A DNA stretch of 52,155 nucleotides from an uncultured Methylobacter sp. (lineage in GTDB: Bacteria > Pseudomonadota > Gammaproteobacteria > Methylococcales > Methylomonadaceae). Below, piece by piece: positions 35,668 through 45,229 of the stretch; the stretch's first letter is position 1, and each line of letters opens with the position of its first letter. The notes under the pieces were generated by a model. That model was given only the letters and a program-made list of their open reading frames with translations, ran no database searches and was not told the DNA's origin. Where the stretch lies: NCBI GenBank assembly GCA_903832775.1, contig CAILCX010000034.1:1-52155 (forward strand). Reading direction: 5' to 3'. The translations under genes and the position numbers were made by a program.

Positions 35668-36567
35668 ATGAATATAAAGTTGATGCGGTTTTTTAATAAG
35701 TTGGTATTTACAGTATTGGCTATGACTTTGATATTCAAAGTTTGTGTTGTTAATGCTCAGTCACCTATAGCTATGGATGGGTCTACCGGTACCGGTAGTG
35801 GGACAAATCAAAACTTTAATGTTCCCGGCGCTCATCAAGTCATTACTATTAATGGCGACGGGCCAAATGCCAATGGCACGCAAGTAGGATCCAATCTGTT
35901 TTTTAGTTTCAGCCAGTTTGGTATAGCGGCTGGTGATACTGCGCTGTTTCAATGTCCCGGCGGGTGTGCGGGGGTTACTAATGTGATCAGTGGTGTTACG
36001 GGTGGAACTGGCTCTGTGCTTGATGGATCTCTAGTGTCTATAATTGGCAATGCAAATTTCTGGTTTTTCAATCCCGCTGGTGTCACTGTTAATGGGGCAA
36101 TTAATATTCCGTTGGGGGCAACTTATCATATCAGTAATGCTTTTGGTGTTGTTGATTCAAATGGGTTAAGTATTTTAAGTAACTCTTCAACCCAAGGATC
36201 AACGTTAACGGCTACCCCAGTTGGATTTAGTTTTTTTAGTGATACATTAAATCCTATTACCATTACTGGCACCAACATAAACCCCGAAAACACCATCAGC
36301 AACGTCGCAATAAAAACCGTTACAGAATCCGTCAAACCGGTTATTGATATTGCCCAGATGAATAGTAGCTCTTTGCTACCCTTACCAAAAAGTCCTTGCG
36401 ATAATCGCAGTCAAAGCTCCCTGATTTCCAAAGGCGTTGCCAATTATATCCCCGACTTAAGTTCCCAGGTGGCTACTTCAGTTTTGACGGCTAGAAGTTC
36501 CGGCGCTTCATCGTCGGTAGAGCAAGCACAGTCATTGAAGTTGGCTGAAGAGGAAGGTTGTCAATGA
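35668..36567 (+). CDS. Very short two-partner-secretion exoprotein (TpsA, filamentous-haemagglutinin N-terminal domain)
   Basis: 299 residues with a long signal peptide ending near VVNAQS (about 31). The TPS domain follows: INGDGPNANGTQVGSNLFFS, the NPAGVTVNG motif (135-143, the usual NPxGI element) and IPLGATYHISNAFG. After it there is only a tail of about 90 residues, whereas normal TpsA proteins run to thousands. Cysteines form two pairs, C96/C100 in the TPS domain and C244/C298 in the tail, the last next to the C-terminus. The stop overlaps the TpsB start (ATGA). No frameshift is visible, so the short form seems real. Confidence 0.85.
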   Translation: MNIKLMRFFNKLVFTVLAMTLIFKVCVVNAQSPIAMDGSTGTGSGTNQNFNVPGAHQVITINGDGPNANGTQVGSNLFFSFSQFGIAAGDTALFQCPGGCAGVTNVISGVTGGTGSVLDGSLVSIIGNANFWFFNPAGVTVNGAINIPLGATYHISNAFGVVDSNGLSILSNSSTQGSTLTATPVGFSFFSDTLNPITITGTNINPENTISNVAIKTVTESVKPVIDIAQMNSSSLLPLPKSPCDNRSQSSLISKGVANYIPDLSSQVATSVLTARSSGASSSVEQAQSLKLAEEEGCQ

Positions 36568-38348
36568 GCATTACAAACATGAAATTATCATTTAAAAGTT
36601 ATTCCCCTCAGCACTTTACTCCAGTTTATAAACGCCGACTAAGCGCGGCTTTACTTGGTTGCAGTCTTTCAGCACTGGCTTTTGGCGCACCGGTTACGTC
36701 TTTTGATACCAATAATATATCCAATGCAACCGGCGTTACTCCTAATCAAAAGCCTTTGCAATTACCTGAATTTCGGAAGCAGGATGATAAAGAGACTTTT
36801 GTTTTGCCTCCGGCTCCCAAATCATCGCCTTTGGCAGAACAGGAAAAAGTGCAGGTAAAACAGATAACGTTCACCGGCAATACCGTGATTAATAATGACG
36901 AGTTGCAGAAAATTGCTTTGTCTTTTTTAAATCGCCCTTTATCGGTTCGTGATCTTGAAGAGTTGCGCAGTAGGGTTACAGCAATCTATGTTGATGCCGG
37001 TTATATTAATTCTGGAGCAATGATCCCTCCACAATCCGTTGCCAATGGCGTTTTACAGATCAAGATTATCGAAGGCCAGTTAACTGACGTTAAATTGGAA
37101 GGAATGGGTCGACTTAGAGAAGCTTATGTGCGTGATCGTTTAATCATCGGAGCCGGTTCGCCGCTTAATTTTAAAAATTTGCAGGACAGATATCAGGTTA
37201 TGCTGGCTGATCCTTTAATTGATCGTTTAAACGGAAGTTTGCAGCCGGGAACACATCCGGGAGATGGCGTTTTGTCGGTAAAAGTCACCCGGGCGCGGCC
37301 TTATCAGCTTTATGCGGGGGCAGATGACTACACCACGCCGATAGTCGGCGGCTACACCGGGCGCCTTGGTGGTTGGGTAGATAATCTATCCGGTTTTGGT
37401 GAACGTATCGATGCCAATTTTATGGCGACAGGTGGTTCGCTAGGTGTTAATACCGGTATAGAAATTCCGCTGAACGCCTACGACACCCATGCTACTTTTC
37501 GTTACAGCAACAGCAGTTCTTCGCTGGTAGAAAAACCGATTAATCAGTTGGATATAAGAACTAACGTCATCGGTTATGAAGGCGGTTTAAGCCAACCTCT
37601 GTATCGGACGCCTGACTTGACTTTAAAAGCGGGTATTAATTTGTCCGTACGCGAAAGTCATTCCACTCTGCTCGGACAACCCTTTTCTTTTACCGAAGGT
37701 TTGCCCAGTAATCACGGAACAACGCAAGTCACCGTACTTCGTCTCTGGCAGCAATTTGTAAAACAGGGTGCTCGAGATGCTTTTGTCGCAAGGTCGACTT
37801 TTAATACTGGCATGAATTCGCTGGGTTCTACCATTCAAAACGATAGTTTATTGCCTAGCGGCGATTTTTTTAGTTGGCTAGGACAATCGCAGTACAGTCA
37901 TCGCGTTATGGATAACGGTGCGCAAATCGTTTGGAAAGGTGTTTTACAGCAGTCCGCTGATCCCTTGTTGCCTTTGGAGCGTTTTGCCCTGGGTGGTGTT
38001 TATAGCGTGCGGGGTTATCGTGAAAATTATTATGTCAGGGACAATGGTTTTAGTACCGGTCTGGAATTTCGTTATCCGATGTTTGGCGGTGAACCGGCGG
38101 CTAAACACAGTCTGTTTTTTATCCCGTTCATGGATTATGGCGGTGCCTGGAATAACTCGACACATGCCGATTTAAATCCTAAAAAAGATTATCTGCATTC
38201 AATAGGTATCGGCTTTGACTGGCACTACAAACAGATGAATACCGAGTTTTACTGGGCGCATAGCATTACCAATGTCAAGGCGATTTCTGGTGAACGAAAT
38301 ATTCAAGACGACGGCATACATTTTAAAGTTGGCTTCGTTGCATTTTAA
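36564..38348 (+). CDS. TpsB outer-membrane transporter (ShlB/FhaC/HecB family)
   Basis: The ATG at 36564 overlaps the tpsA stop and gives 594 residues; a further ATG at 36579 is possible. After a signal region (LSAALLGCSLSALAFGAP) and a proline-rich stretch comes the POTRA region from about 95 (VKQITFTGNTVINNDEL; then AIYVDAGYINSGAMIP). A C-terminal 16-strand barrel includes ALGGVYSVRGYRENYYVRD, the VRGY motif near residue 480 that sits in the pore loop, and the end ends in HFKVGFVAF with a terminal aromatic residue for outer-membrane assembly. It should secrete the adjacent TpsA. Confidence 0.92.
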   Translation: MSITNMKLSFKSYSPQHFTPVYKRRLSAALLGCSLSALAFGAPVTSFDTNNISNATGVTPNQKPLQLPEFRKQDDKETFVLPPAPKSSPLAEQEKVQVKQITFTGNTVINNDELQKIALSFLNRPLSVRDLEELRSRVTAIYVDAGYINSGAMIPPQSVANGVLQIKIIEGQLTDVKLEGMGRLREAYVRDRLIIGAGSPLNFKNLQDRYQVMLADPLIDRLNGSLQPGTHPGDGVLSVKVTRARPYQLYAGADDYTTPIVGGYTGRLGGWVDNLSGFGERIDANFMATGGSLGVNTGIEIPLNAYDTHATFRYSNSSSSLVEKPINQLDIRTNVIGYEGGLSQPLYRTPDLTLKAGINLSVRESHSTLLGQPFSFTEGLPSNHGTTQVTVLRLWQQFVKQGARDAFVARSTFNTGMNSLGSTIQNDSLLPSGDFFSWLGQSQYSHRVMDNGAQIVWKGVLQQSADPLLPLERFALGGVYSVRGYRENYYVRDNGFSTGLEFRYPMFGGEPAAKHSLFFIPFMDYGGAWNNSTHADLNPKKDYLHSIGIGFDWHYKQMNTEFYWAHSITNVKAISGERNIQDDGIHFKVGFVAF

Positions 38349-38364
38349 TTTAGGAGTCACACGC

Positions 38365-40683
38365 ATGGAAAAATTATTGCCTGTAGTCACGCTGGTTTTT
38401 TTAACGCTAAATACATCGTTAGCGTTAGCTTTACCTTCTGAGAGCACACCTCTTCTTGAATCCCAAGTAGCTACCGACCTGAATGCCAAACTGGCTTTAG
38501 GCGAAAATTATCGTAATAAAGGTAATTATGCCCTGGCCGCAACCGAGTTTCAGACAGTTCTGGGACTAGCCGAAAAGTCGGGTGATCAGCAAACCCAAGC
38601 AATGGCTTTGGCCGCTTTAGGTTATAACCATTATTTGGCCAGAGATAATACCAAGTCACAAGCATTGTTGGAGCGGGCCAGTGTGCTGGCTAAAGCACTT
38701 AAGTCTCCGGCACTCGAAGCACTTGTTGATGATTATTCAGGTTTGTTATATCGCAGTTTACAACATCCCGATAAAGCCGCAGCAAGTTTTGCATCAGCCT
38801 TAAAGAATGCCCAGTTAACTGCCAATAAATCCTTAATAATCGGTATTAAGCTTAATCAGGCCAGTTTGGAGACGATTGCAAGCGGCCATTTAGGTTTAGT
38901 CGAAAAGATAACGACTGAGGTATTAGCGCTTCCTGATGATGCTAACAAAATAAAGCATTTGCTGACTATCGGTGAACAACTGTTGGCAAATTCCACAACT
39001 GATCTCAAAGCTGAGCAACAACGTCAGTTAAAAGTAACTTATCAAGTGCTTAATAGCGCCTATCAATTGGCAGATAGCCAAAATAAAGTTCGCTTGCGGT
39101 CACAGGCAGAAGGTTATTTGGGACGTTTGTATGCTGCACAAAAACGTAATCAGGACGCTTTATTATGGCTGGATAAGGCGATATTTGATGCCCAGCAAGT
39201 GAATGCCAGCGATTTATTATTGCAATGGGAATTGCAAAGCGGGCAGTTGTTTCATGCTAATGGTAGCAACAATGCCGCATTGGAAGCCTATCAACATGCC
39301 GCCAAACATCTGACTGACATTCGTTATGGAATGCCTGTTACTTTACATAATGGTCAATCATCTATCAAACAGGTTATTGATCCAGTTTATCGTGGCCTGG
39401 CGGATATGTTGTTATTACAGGCTAGCCAGACTTCATCTAACGAAACAAAACAAAACTTGATAAAACAAGCCATTGACGCAATGGAAATCATTAAAAAAAC
39501 TGAACTTGAAGATTTTTTTAATGATCGTTGTTTAGTTAACGATGATTCGACGATTAATTTAAGAGTTGCGCAACTGCCGGGAACCGGTGTTCTTTATCCG
39601 GTCATCTTACCTGATCGTGTAGAGTTGTTATTTCGAGCGGGAGATAGTATGCAATTTGAGCAACAATCAGTGCCTGTTCCATCGGCTGAGGTTGTGGAAA
39701 CTGCCCTGCAAATGACGCAATATTTACGCGAGGGTGAGGGCAATTACCGCCCTGCGTCGCGTAAACTTTATGGCTGGTTGCTTAAAGCTTACGACGACAA
39801 GTTAAAAAGCAAAGGCTTGACTACCGTTCTTTATGTGCCCGATGGCCCGTTGCGTCAGGTGCCTTTTTCGGCGTTGCTTAATGGCAAAAAATTTGCCGTT
39901 GAAGATTATACCGTTGTAACCCTGCCAGGCTTGATTCTGAAGAAAAAGGGACAAGAGAACATTAAAAATTCTCGTGTATTAATCGCCGCATTGAGCAAAC
40001 CTGATGGCGCTTCAATTGATGAGTTAATGCAAAGTCCCGTCGAAGGCGTATTGGGAGAGCGCGGTATCGTTGAGATGCCCGAGACGACTGTAGCTGAGAG
40101 CCAACCCCCCAAATTGACACGCGCTCTTTTGGTTGAAAGACTGAGTCTCCCAAGTATTAATGAAGAAGTATCGCAGTTACAGAGCAATCGCCTTAATACG
40201 ACTTTGCTTAATCAGGCATTTACATACGATGGCATTAAACAATCCTTTGGTTCAGGCGATTATTCAATTGTTCATATCGCGTCCCATGGCTATTTTGGCA
40301 AGAATGCCGCAGACAGTTTTGTGATGACTTATGATCGTAATCTCAAGCTGGGGGATTTCCAGTCAATGCTGAGTAATGACAAGATTAAAAAATCGCCCAT
40401 TGATTTATTAACATTAAGTGCCTGTCAAACGGCTGCCGGAGATGATCGTGCCCTGTTGGGTTTCAGTGGTATGGCTATTAAAACCAACGCGCTTAGCGCC
40501 ATTGGTTCTTTGTGGTCAGTGAATGATGAGGCTACCGCCAGCTTGATGAAAGCCTTTTATGCCGATTTATCGACGCATCCCAAAGCACAGGCTTTACGAC
40601 AGGCACAATTGACTTTATTGGCCGATAAAGAATTAAAACATCCCCATTATTGGTCGCCGTTTATTTTGGTGGGTCAATGGTAA
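38365..40683 (+). CDS. Secreted TPR-CHAT protease
   Basis: The ATG at 38365 has a good ribosome-binding site (TAGGAG) and opens a signal peptide (LLPVVTLVFLTLNTSLALA); the frame upstream overlaps tpsB and is not needed. 772 residues: TPR-like helical repeats from about 35 to 380 (NYALAATEFQTVLGLAEKSG; ALLWLDKAIFDAQ), then a caspase-like CHAT domain from about 480. Catalytic His641 (HIASHGYFG) and Cys687 (LSACQTAAGD) are both present, so an active cysteine protease is expected. It lies 16 bp after tpsB and 32 bp before tagH. CHAT proteins beside TPS pairs are known from genome surveys, but their substrate is unclear; the exoprotein itself is the obvious candidate. Confidence 0.9.
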   Translation: MEKLLPVVTLVFLTLNTSLALALPSESTPLLESQVATDLNAKLALGENYRNKGNYALAATEFQTVLGLAEKSGDQQTQAMALAALGYNHYLARDNTKSQALLERASVLAKALKSPALEALVDDYSGLLYRSLQHPDKAAASFASALKNAQLTANKSLIIGIKLNQASLETIASGHLGLVEKITTEVLALPDDANKIKHLLTIGEQLLANSTTDLKAEQQRQLKVTYQVLNSAYQLADSQNKVRLRSQAEGYLGRLYAAQKRNQDALLWLDKAIFDAQQVNASDLLLQWELQSGQLFHANGSNNAALEAYQHAAKHLTDIRYGMPVTLHNGQSSIKQVIDPVYRGLADMLLLQASQTSSNETKQNLIKQAIDAMEIIKKTELEDFFNDRCLVNDDSTINLRVAQLPGTGVLYPVILPDRVELLFRAGDSMQFEQQSVPVPSAEVVETALQMTQYLREGEGNYRPASRKLYGWLLKAYDDKLKSKGLTTVLYVPDGPLRQVPFSALLNGKKFAVEDYTVVTLPGLILKKKGQENIKNSRVLIAALSKPDGASIDELMQSPVEGVLGERGIVEMPETTVAESQPPKLTRALLVERLSLPSINEEVSQLQSNRLNTTLLNQAFTYDGIKQSFGSGDYSIVHIASHGYFGKNAADSFVMTYDRNLKLGDFQSMLSNDKIKKSPIDLLTLSACQTAAGDDRALLGFSGMAIKTNALSAIGSLWSVNDEATASLMKAFYADLSTHPKAQALRQAQLTLLADKELKHPHYWSPFILVGQW

Positions 40684-40715
40684 CCCGTTATTTTCTATAC
40701 GCAGTGTAATCGATT

Positions 40716-42467
40716 ATGAGTGTAACCTTAAGTGTATTATCATTTAAAAATCAGCCTATTACTGAAATAAATTCAGTTTCCATTGGTATTAATGGTGGCG
40801 GCATTGGTCGCTCTGATGATAATGCACTGGTACTTCCCGATACTGAAAAATTTGTCTCAAGACATCATGCTTCCATCAGCTATGAAAATGGCGCTTATTT
40901 TTTGTCGGATTCCAGTTTGGGAGGCGTATTCATTAATAATCGGGAATCTCCGTTACATAATGCGACAGAACGTCTTGCAAACGGAATGACTATAAAGGTT
41001 GGTGAATACGAAATTGCCGTCTCTGTGGTTGAAGAGCAGGTCACCGACGACTTTCTGTTTGTACCTGAACCTGAAATCAACTCTTTTCTTCAGGTTGATG
41101 AGCCTTGGATAGTGGCGGAAGATGTCAGTTTAAACAGTTTGATGAACGACAACTTTCCCAGTCATGATGAACTGGTTCAAAGCAGATCAGACGCAAGTCC
41201 CACTGGATTTGAAAGTGCTTTACCAGTCAATCAGTCACCACTTTTTGATAGCTATATTGCTCCAAATATTACTACATCATCTTCATCAGCCCATGAAGAA
41301 ATCCCGGATAACTTTAGTTTTGATGATTTTTTTTCAGACAGTATTTCAGGTATTTCAGAGACACAATCTACCTCAGTCGTGCTGACGAAAGCCACTGTAG
41401 ATAACGAGTTTGAAGATTTCTTTGGTGCTGCTCTCGGCGATATGGCTGGTGAACTTGAGCAACCTTCACTATCTTTAAGTGAAGAGTTTCCGGTAGTTCT
41501 TATCCCTGAACTGGAAAACGCTAAAGAAGAGAAGTTAACTGTCGAGCCCTTTGGTGACTTGACAGGTAAGGAACAGATTAATGAAAATTCCGAGATTTTT
41601 TCTTTCGATGATGAACTAAACCAACATGAATCTGACTCGGAATCAGTCAATTCATTATTTGAAAGTGAGCCCTCTTTATTTTCAAGTGTGGAGCAACCTG
41701 CTAGTTCAATCCCGGAAACAGAAACAAATATGAGTTCTGTTGTAAATGACTCAGTAGTTAGCTCCCCAGATACGAACCAAGACTTTGAGATTTTAGTTCC
41801 TGACAGACAATTTCCACATACGCCTTTTCACAGTGAAGAAATAGCCACAAAGAAACCCATTGAGACCATTAATACCAAGCAGGCTGTCATTGCTGATACC
41901 AGATTATTTAATGCTTTTTTGCAAGGTGCTGCGGTAGAATGCAACGAAATTGGTCCCGAGCAACAAACAGAAACCCTGCATAGAATTGGGCTGATGTTTA
42001 GAAAACTGATTGACGGTACGGTTGCTGTCTTAAGGAGTCGGGCAGAATTTAAAAGTTTATGTCGCGTCAATATGACAGTTATCAGATCAGCCAACAATAA
42101 TCCTCTTAAATTTACCGTATCGACGGATGATGTATTAAGGCAGTTAATCGAAAATAAAACCGATGGTTTTTTGGCTTCGACGACTGCTATTGAAGAGTCT
42201 TTTAACGATATTATGAATCACCAATTAGCCATGCAAGCTGGTATTCAGGCTTCTTTAACCGATTTATTAAAGACTTTCGATCCCAAAATTATTGAAAAGC
42301 AGTTTGAACAGGGACTTGTCCTGCAAAAAAAATCTAAATGTTGGGATAAGTACGAAGAAACCTATCGAAATACGGTTGATGAGGCCGTTGAAAATTTCTT
42401 CGGTGAAGAGTTCGTCAAAGCTTATGAAAAACAAATGAGTCAGCTTACGAATGCACGGCGAAACTAA
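40716..42467 (+). CDS. tagH: T6SS-associated FHA-domain protein TagH
   Basis: 583 residues. An N-terminal FHA domain (about 5-105) has GRSDDN at 31-36, SRHH at 48-51 and the NN pair at 74-75, the residues that read phospho-threonine. A long acidic, Ser/Thr-rich, disordered middle (about 110-385) follows. The C-terminal domain (about 390-583) has LFNAFLQGAAVECNEIGPEQ and ends in EEFVKAYEKQM, typical of T6SS FHA proteins. It recruits phosphorylated T6SS components (TssL in Agrobacterium) to trigger assembly. First gene of the visible T6SS set. Confidence 0.88.
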   Translation: MSVTLSVLSFKNQPITEINSVSIGINGGGIGRSDDNALVLPDTEKFVSRHHASISYENGAYFLSDSSLGGVFINNRESPLHNATERLANGMTIKVGEYEIAVSVVEEQVTDDFLFVPEPEINSFLQVDEPWIVAEDVSLNSLMNDNFPSHDELVQSRSDASPTGFESALPVNQSPLFDSYIAPNITTSSSSAHEEIPDNFSFDDFFSDSISGISETQSTSVVLTKATVDNEFEDFFGAALGDMAGELEQPSLSLSEEFPVVLIPELENAKEEKLTVEPFGDLTGKEQINENSEIFSFDDELNQHESDSESVNSLFESEPSLFSSVEQPASSIPETETNMSSVVNDSVVSSPDTNQDFEILVPDRQFPHTPFHSEEIATKKPIETINTKQAVIADTRLFNAFLQGAAVECNEIGPEQQTETLHRIGLMFRKLIDGTVAVLRSRAEFKSLCRVNMTVIRSANNNPLKFTVSTDDVLRQLIENKTDGFLASTTAIEESFNDIMNHQLAMQAGIQASLTDLLKTFDPKIIEKQFEQGLVLQKKSKCWDKYEETYRNTVDEAVENFFGEEFVKAYEKQMSQLTNARRN

Positions 42468-42506
42468 CTAACATTAACTCAACAGACCAGAGTGCAATCA
42501 TAAAAA

Positions 42507-43844
42507 ATGTCAGAAAATAATAAGACAGTATGGTCGGAAGGCATGTTTCTCAGGCCGCAACACTTTCAGCAACATGATCGTTACATAGAAAATTTATTGC
42601 GCGAACGTTGTGGCGGGTTGCAACCTTACGATTGGGGGATTAAAACGCTCAAAATTGATGTCAAACATTTAACAATGGGCAAGTTTTCATTGGCAGAATG
42701 CAGTGGCATCTTTCCTGACGGCACACCTTTTAATCTGCCTGTAGATGATGCTTTGCCGCTGCCTATCGATATTCCAATCGATGTGCAAAACAACATTATC
42801 TATCTATCTCTACCTTTGCAACAACCCGGTGGCGTTGAAGTTGATACCGATGAAAACCCTAATAATCTGGCTAGATACCATGCTGCAGAACTTGAAGTCA
42901 GGGATGCGAACGTAGCAACCAATGCCACGTCTCCGGTCATGATTGCCAGGCTGCACACCACTTTAATGCTGGAAAGACAGGAGCGGGCAGGGCATGTGTG
43001 TATTGGAATCGCACGGGTGATTGAATCGCGTATTGATAAAAATATTATTCTCGATGAGTACTATATTCCGCCGAATTTGGATTGTAATGCAATATCCCAT
43101 ACCAGAGGTTATATCAAAGAGTTGTATGGCTTGTTGCATACAAGGGGTGTAGCCTTAGGCGGACGTGCTTCTGAAGCGGGGAGAGGCGGCGTTGCAGAAA
43201 TATCCGATTATCTGTTATTGCAATTGGTTAATCGTGTAGAACCCTTATTTGAACATCTACAAAATATACCTGCATTACATCCTGAAAGCTTTTATCGAAC
43301 TGCAATTCAACTTGCCGGTGAGTTATCAACTTTTTGCAAAGCCAATAAAAGACCCATCAGTTTTTTGCCCTATGTTCATGATGATTTGCAAAAAACCTTT
43401 AAGCAGGTTATGGACGAACTGCGAGATTTGCTCAGTTCGGTTCTGGAACAAAACGCTATATTCATTCCCCTGACCGCTGCAAAATTTGGCATTCGCGGTG
43501 CCAAAGTGCCTGATCCCAATCTGCTAAAAGATGCTGTATTTGTCTTGGCGGTCAGCGCGCAAGTCTCGATTGAGCAATTGCGTAGCGGTTTTCCTACCCA
43601 GGTTAAAATCGGGCCTGTTGAACAAATAAATCTTTTAATTCGCAACGCTTTGCCGGGTATTACTATTCAAGCCTTACCCGTTGCGCCACGGCAAATTCCC
43701 TATCATGCGGGCTTTGCTTATTTTGAATTGAATAAACAAAGTGAGTTGTGGAAACAAATGCTGCAATCGGGTGGTTTTGCCATTCACATTGCCGGCGAGT
43801 TTCCGGGGCTTGAATTAGAATTCTGGGCAATCAAAAACGGATAA
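42507..43844 (+). CDS. tssK: T6SS baseplate subunit TssK
   Basis: 445 residues. The N-terminus VWSEGMFLRPQHFQQHDRY is the family signature and the length is standard. TssK links the TssEFG baseplate wedge to the TssJLM membrane complex. LRSGFPTQVKIGPVEQINLL and GLELEFWAIKNG near the C-terminus belong to the domain that binds the TssL/TssM cytosolic parts. It follows tagH by 39 bp and precedes tssL by 4 bp. Confidence 0.95.
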   Translation: MSENNKTVWSEGMFLRPQHFQQHDRYIENLLRERCGGLQPYDWGIKTLKIDVKHLTMGKFSLAECSGIFPDGTPFNLPVDDALPLPIDIPIDVQNNIIYLSLPLQQPGGVEVDTDENPNNLARYHAAELEVRDANVATNATSPVMIARLHTTLMLERQERAGHVCIGIARVIESRIDKNIILDEYYIPPNLDCNAISHTRGYIKELYGLLHTRGVALGGRASEAGRGGVAEISDYLLLQLVNRVEPLFEHLQNIPALHPESFYRTAIQLAGELSTFCKANKRPISFLPYVHDDLQKTFKQVMDELRDLLSSVLEQNAIFIPLTAAKFGIRGAKVPDPNLLKDAVFVLAVSAQVSIEQLRSGFPTQVKIGPVEQINLLIRNALPGITIQALPVAPRQIPYHAGFAYFELNKQSELWKQMLQSGGFAIHIAGEFPGLELEFWAIKNG

Positions 43845-43848
43845 CACC

Positions 43849-45213
43849 ATGAGCAAAGACGATCCTTTTGGCAATAACTATATTGATGATGATAAAACCA
43901 TTCTCAGACCAATGCCGGGAGGACGAAAGCCTCAAGCGCAAGTATCTACATCTCAAATACCGCCAAGTAGCAATCACGCGGACACCGTTGCGGGTATCTC
44001 AGAAAATCTGCGACTTGCATGCGCACAGGGTAAACGTAATCCTATAACGGGAGCTGCGATTTCTTTGTTGTCGATTGTTGCGCAATTACGTAATACCTCG
44101 TCACATCCTGATGTACCTGGCCTTAGAGTCAGTATTATTGAAGAAATAAAACAATTCGAACTTAAGATTAAAAATCAGGGTGTATCGGGTGAACAGGTGC
44201 AAGCGGCACGCTATGCTTTATGTACTTTGCTGGATGAAACAGTGCTTAACACGCCGTGGGGTTGCAATAGTATCTGGAGCACACAAAGTTTGCTCATCTT
44301 CTTTCATAAAGAAGCCTGGGGTGGCGAGAAGTTTTTTCTTATTTTAAAGAACTGCATGCAGCAACCGGGCACGCATCTGGATTTGCTGGAATTGCTGTAT
44401 TTTTGTTTGTGTCTGGGCTTTGAAGGTAGATATCGCGTTGAAGACCATGGTTTAAGTAAACTTGAGGAAATCCGGGAAAACGCTTATCAAATTATTCAGA
44501 GACAGCATGGCGATGTTGAAAGAACTTTGTCGCTACATTGGCAGGGCATTAAAGACAAACGCAATGTGCTTGCCAAATTTGTTCCTTTATGGGTGATTGG
44601 TTCGGTTGCCGCTTTGCTGTTAATGTTCAGTTTTTTAGGCTTTTTGTATTTTATCAACTCTGCGTCCAATCCGCTTTTGTCCAGATTGTATGTACTGAAA
44701 GATAGTTTTGATGTGCAACCTGTCGTTGCCGCCGAAATTATTCCCTCAATCGAAACACCTCCTGTTGCTCCGACTCCTGCTCAACCTGCATTACTTGATG
44801 ACTTAAACGCCTTTCTTGAACCTGAAGTTCGTAGTGGCGAAGTCATGCTGCTTAAAATAAATGGTAAAACAGTTATTCGTATTATGAGTAAAGGATTTTT
44901 TGCTTCGGGCAGCGATAAAATCATGACCCAATATTATCCCTTGCTCGATAAAATTGGCCAGGCTCTCGCAAAAGTTTCGGAACGAATCATGATTGTTGGA
45001 CACACTGATAGTTCGCCGATTTTCTCGGCAAAATTTCCGTCCAATTGGGATTTGTCCAAAGCTCGCGCTTTATCAGTTGCCGAGCTGTTAACGGGCAACA
45101 AAAAAATCAGTGCCACAATTGTTTCTGAAGGTCGGGCCGATACGCAGCCGATGGTGGCTAACGATAGCCCGGAGCATAAAGCAATGAATCGCCGCGTAGA
45201 AATAATTATATAG
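43849..45213 (+). CDS. tssL: T6SS membrane subunit TssL (DotU/IcmH) with C-terminal OmpA-like domain
   Basis: 454 residues. A disordered N-tail with DDDKTILRPMPGGR places Thr17 in the context seen for the phosphorylated Thr of Agrobacterium TssL. The DotU domain (about 55-235) contains ARYALCTLLDETVLNTPWG. One helix (about 247-270) crosses the inner membrane. A periplasmic linker and a peptidoglycan-binding OmpA-like domain (about 340-454) with GHTDSS and NWDLSKARALSV finish it, so this is an extended TssL of the TagL-fused type. Confidence 0.95.
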   Translation: MSKDDPFGNNYIDDDKTILRPMPGGRKPQAQVSTSQIPPSSNHADTVAGISENLRLACAQGKRNPITGAAISLLSIVAQLRNTSSHPDVPGLRVSIIEEIKQFELKIKNQGVSGEQVQAARYALCTLLDETVLNTPWGCNSIWSTQSLLIFFHKEAWGGEKFFLILKNCMQQPGTHLDLLELLYFCLCLGFEGRYRVEDHGLSKLEEIRENAYQIIQRQHGDVERTLSLHWQGIKDKRNVLAKFVPLWVIGSVAALLLMFSFLGFLYFINSASNPLLSRLYVLKDSFDVQPVVAAEIIPSIETPPVAPTPAQPALLDDLNAFLEPEVRSGEVMLLKINGKTVIRIMSKGFFASGSDKIMTQYYPLLDKIGQALAKVSERIMIVGHTDSSPIFSAKFPSNWDLSKARALSVAELLTGNKKISATIVSEGRADTQPMVANDSPEHKAMNRRVEIII

Positions 45214-45229
45214 CCGCAAAGGAATAGCC

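Noticed and set aside
41252-41650. 132-codon minus-strand frame opposite tagH
   Set aside because: Ser-rich translation mirrors the disordered region of tagH; no independent coding signal.
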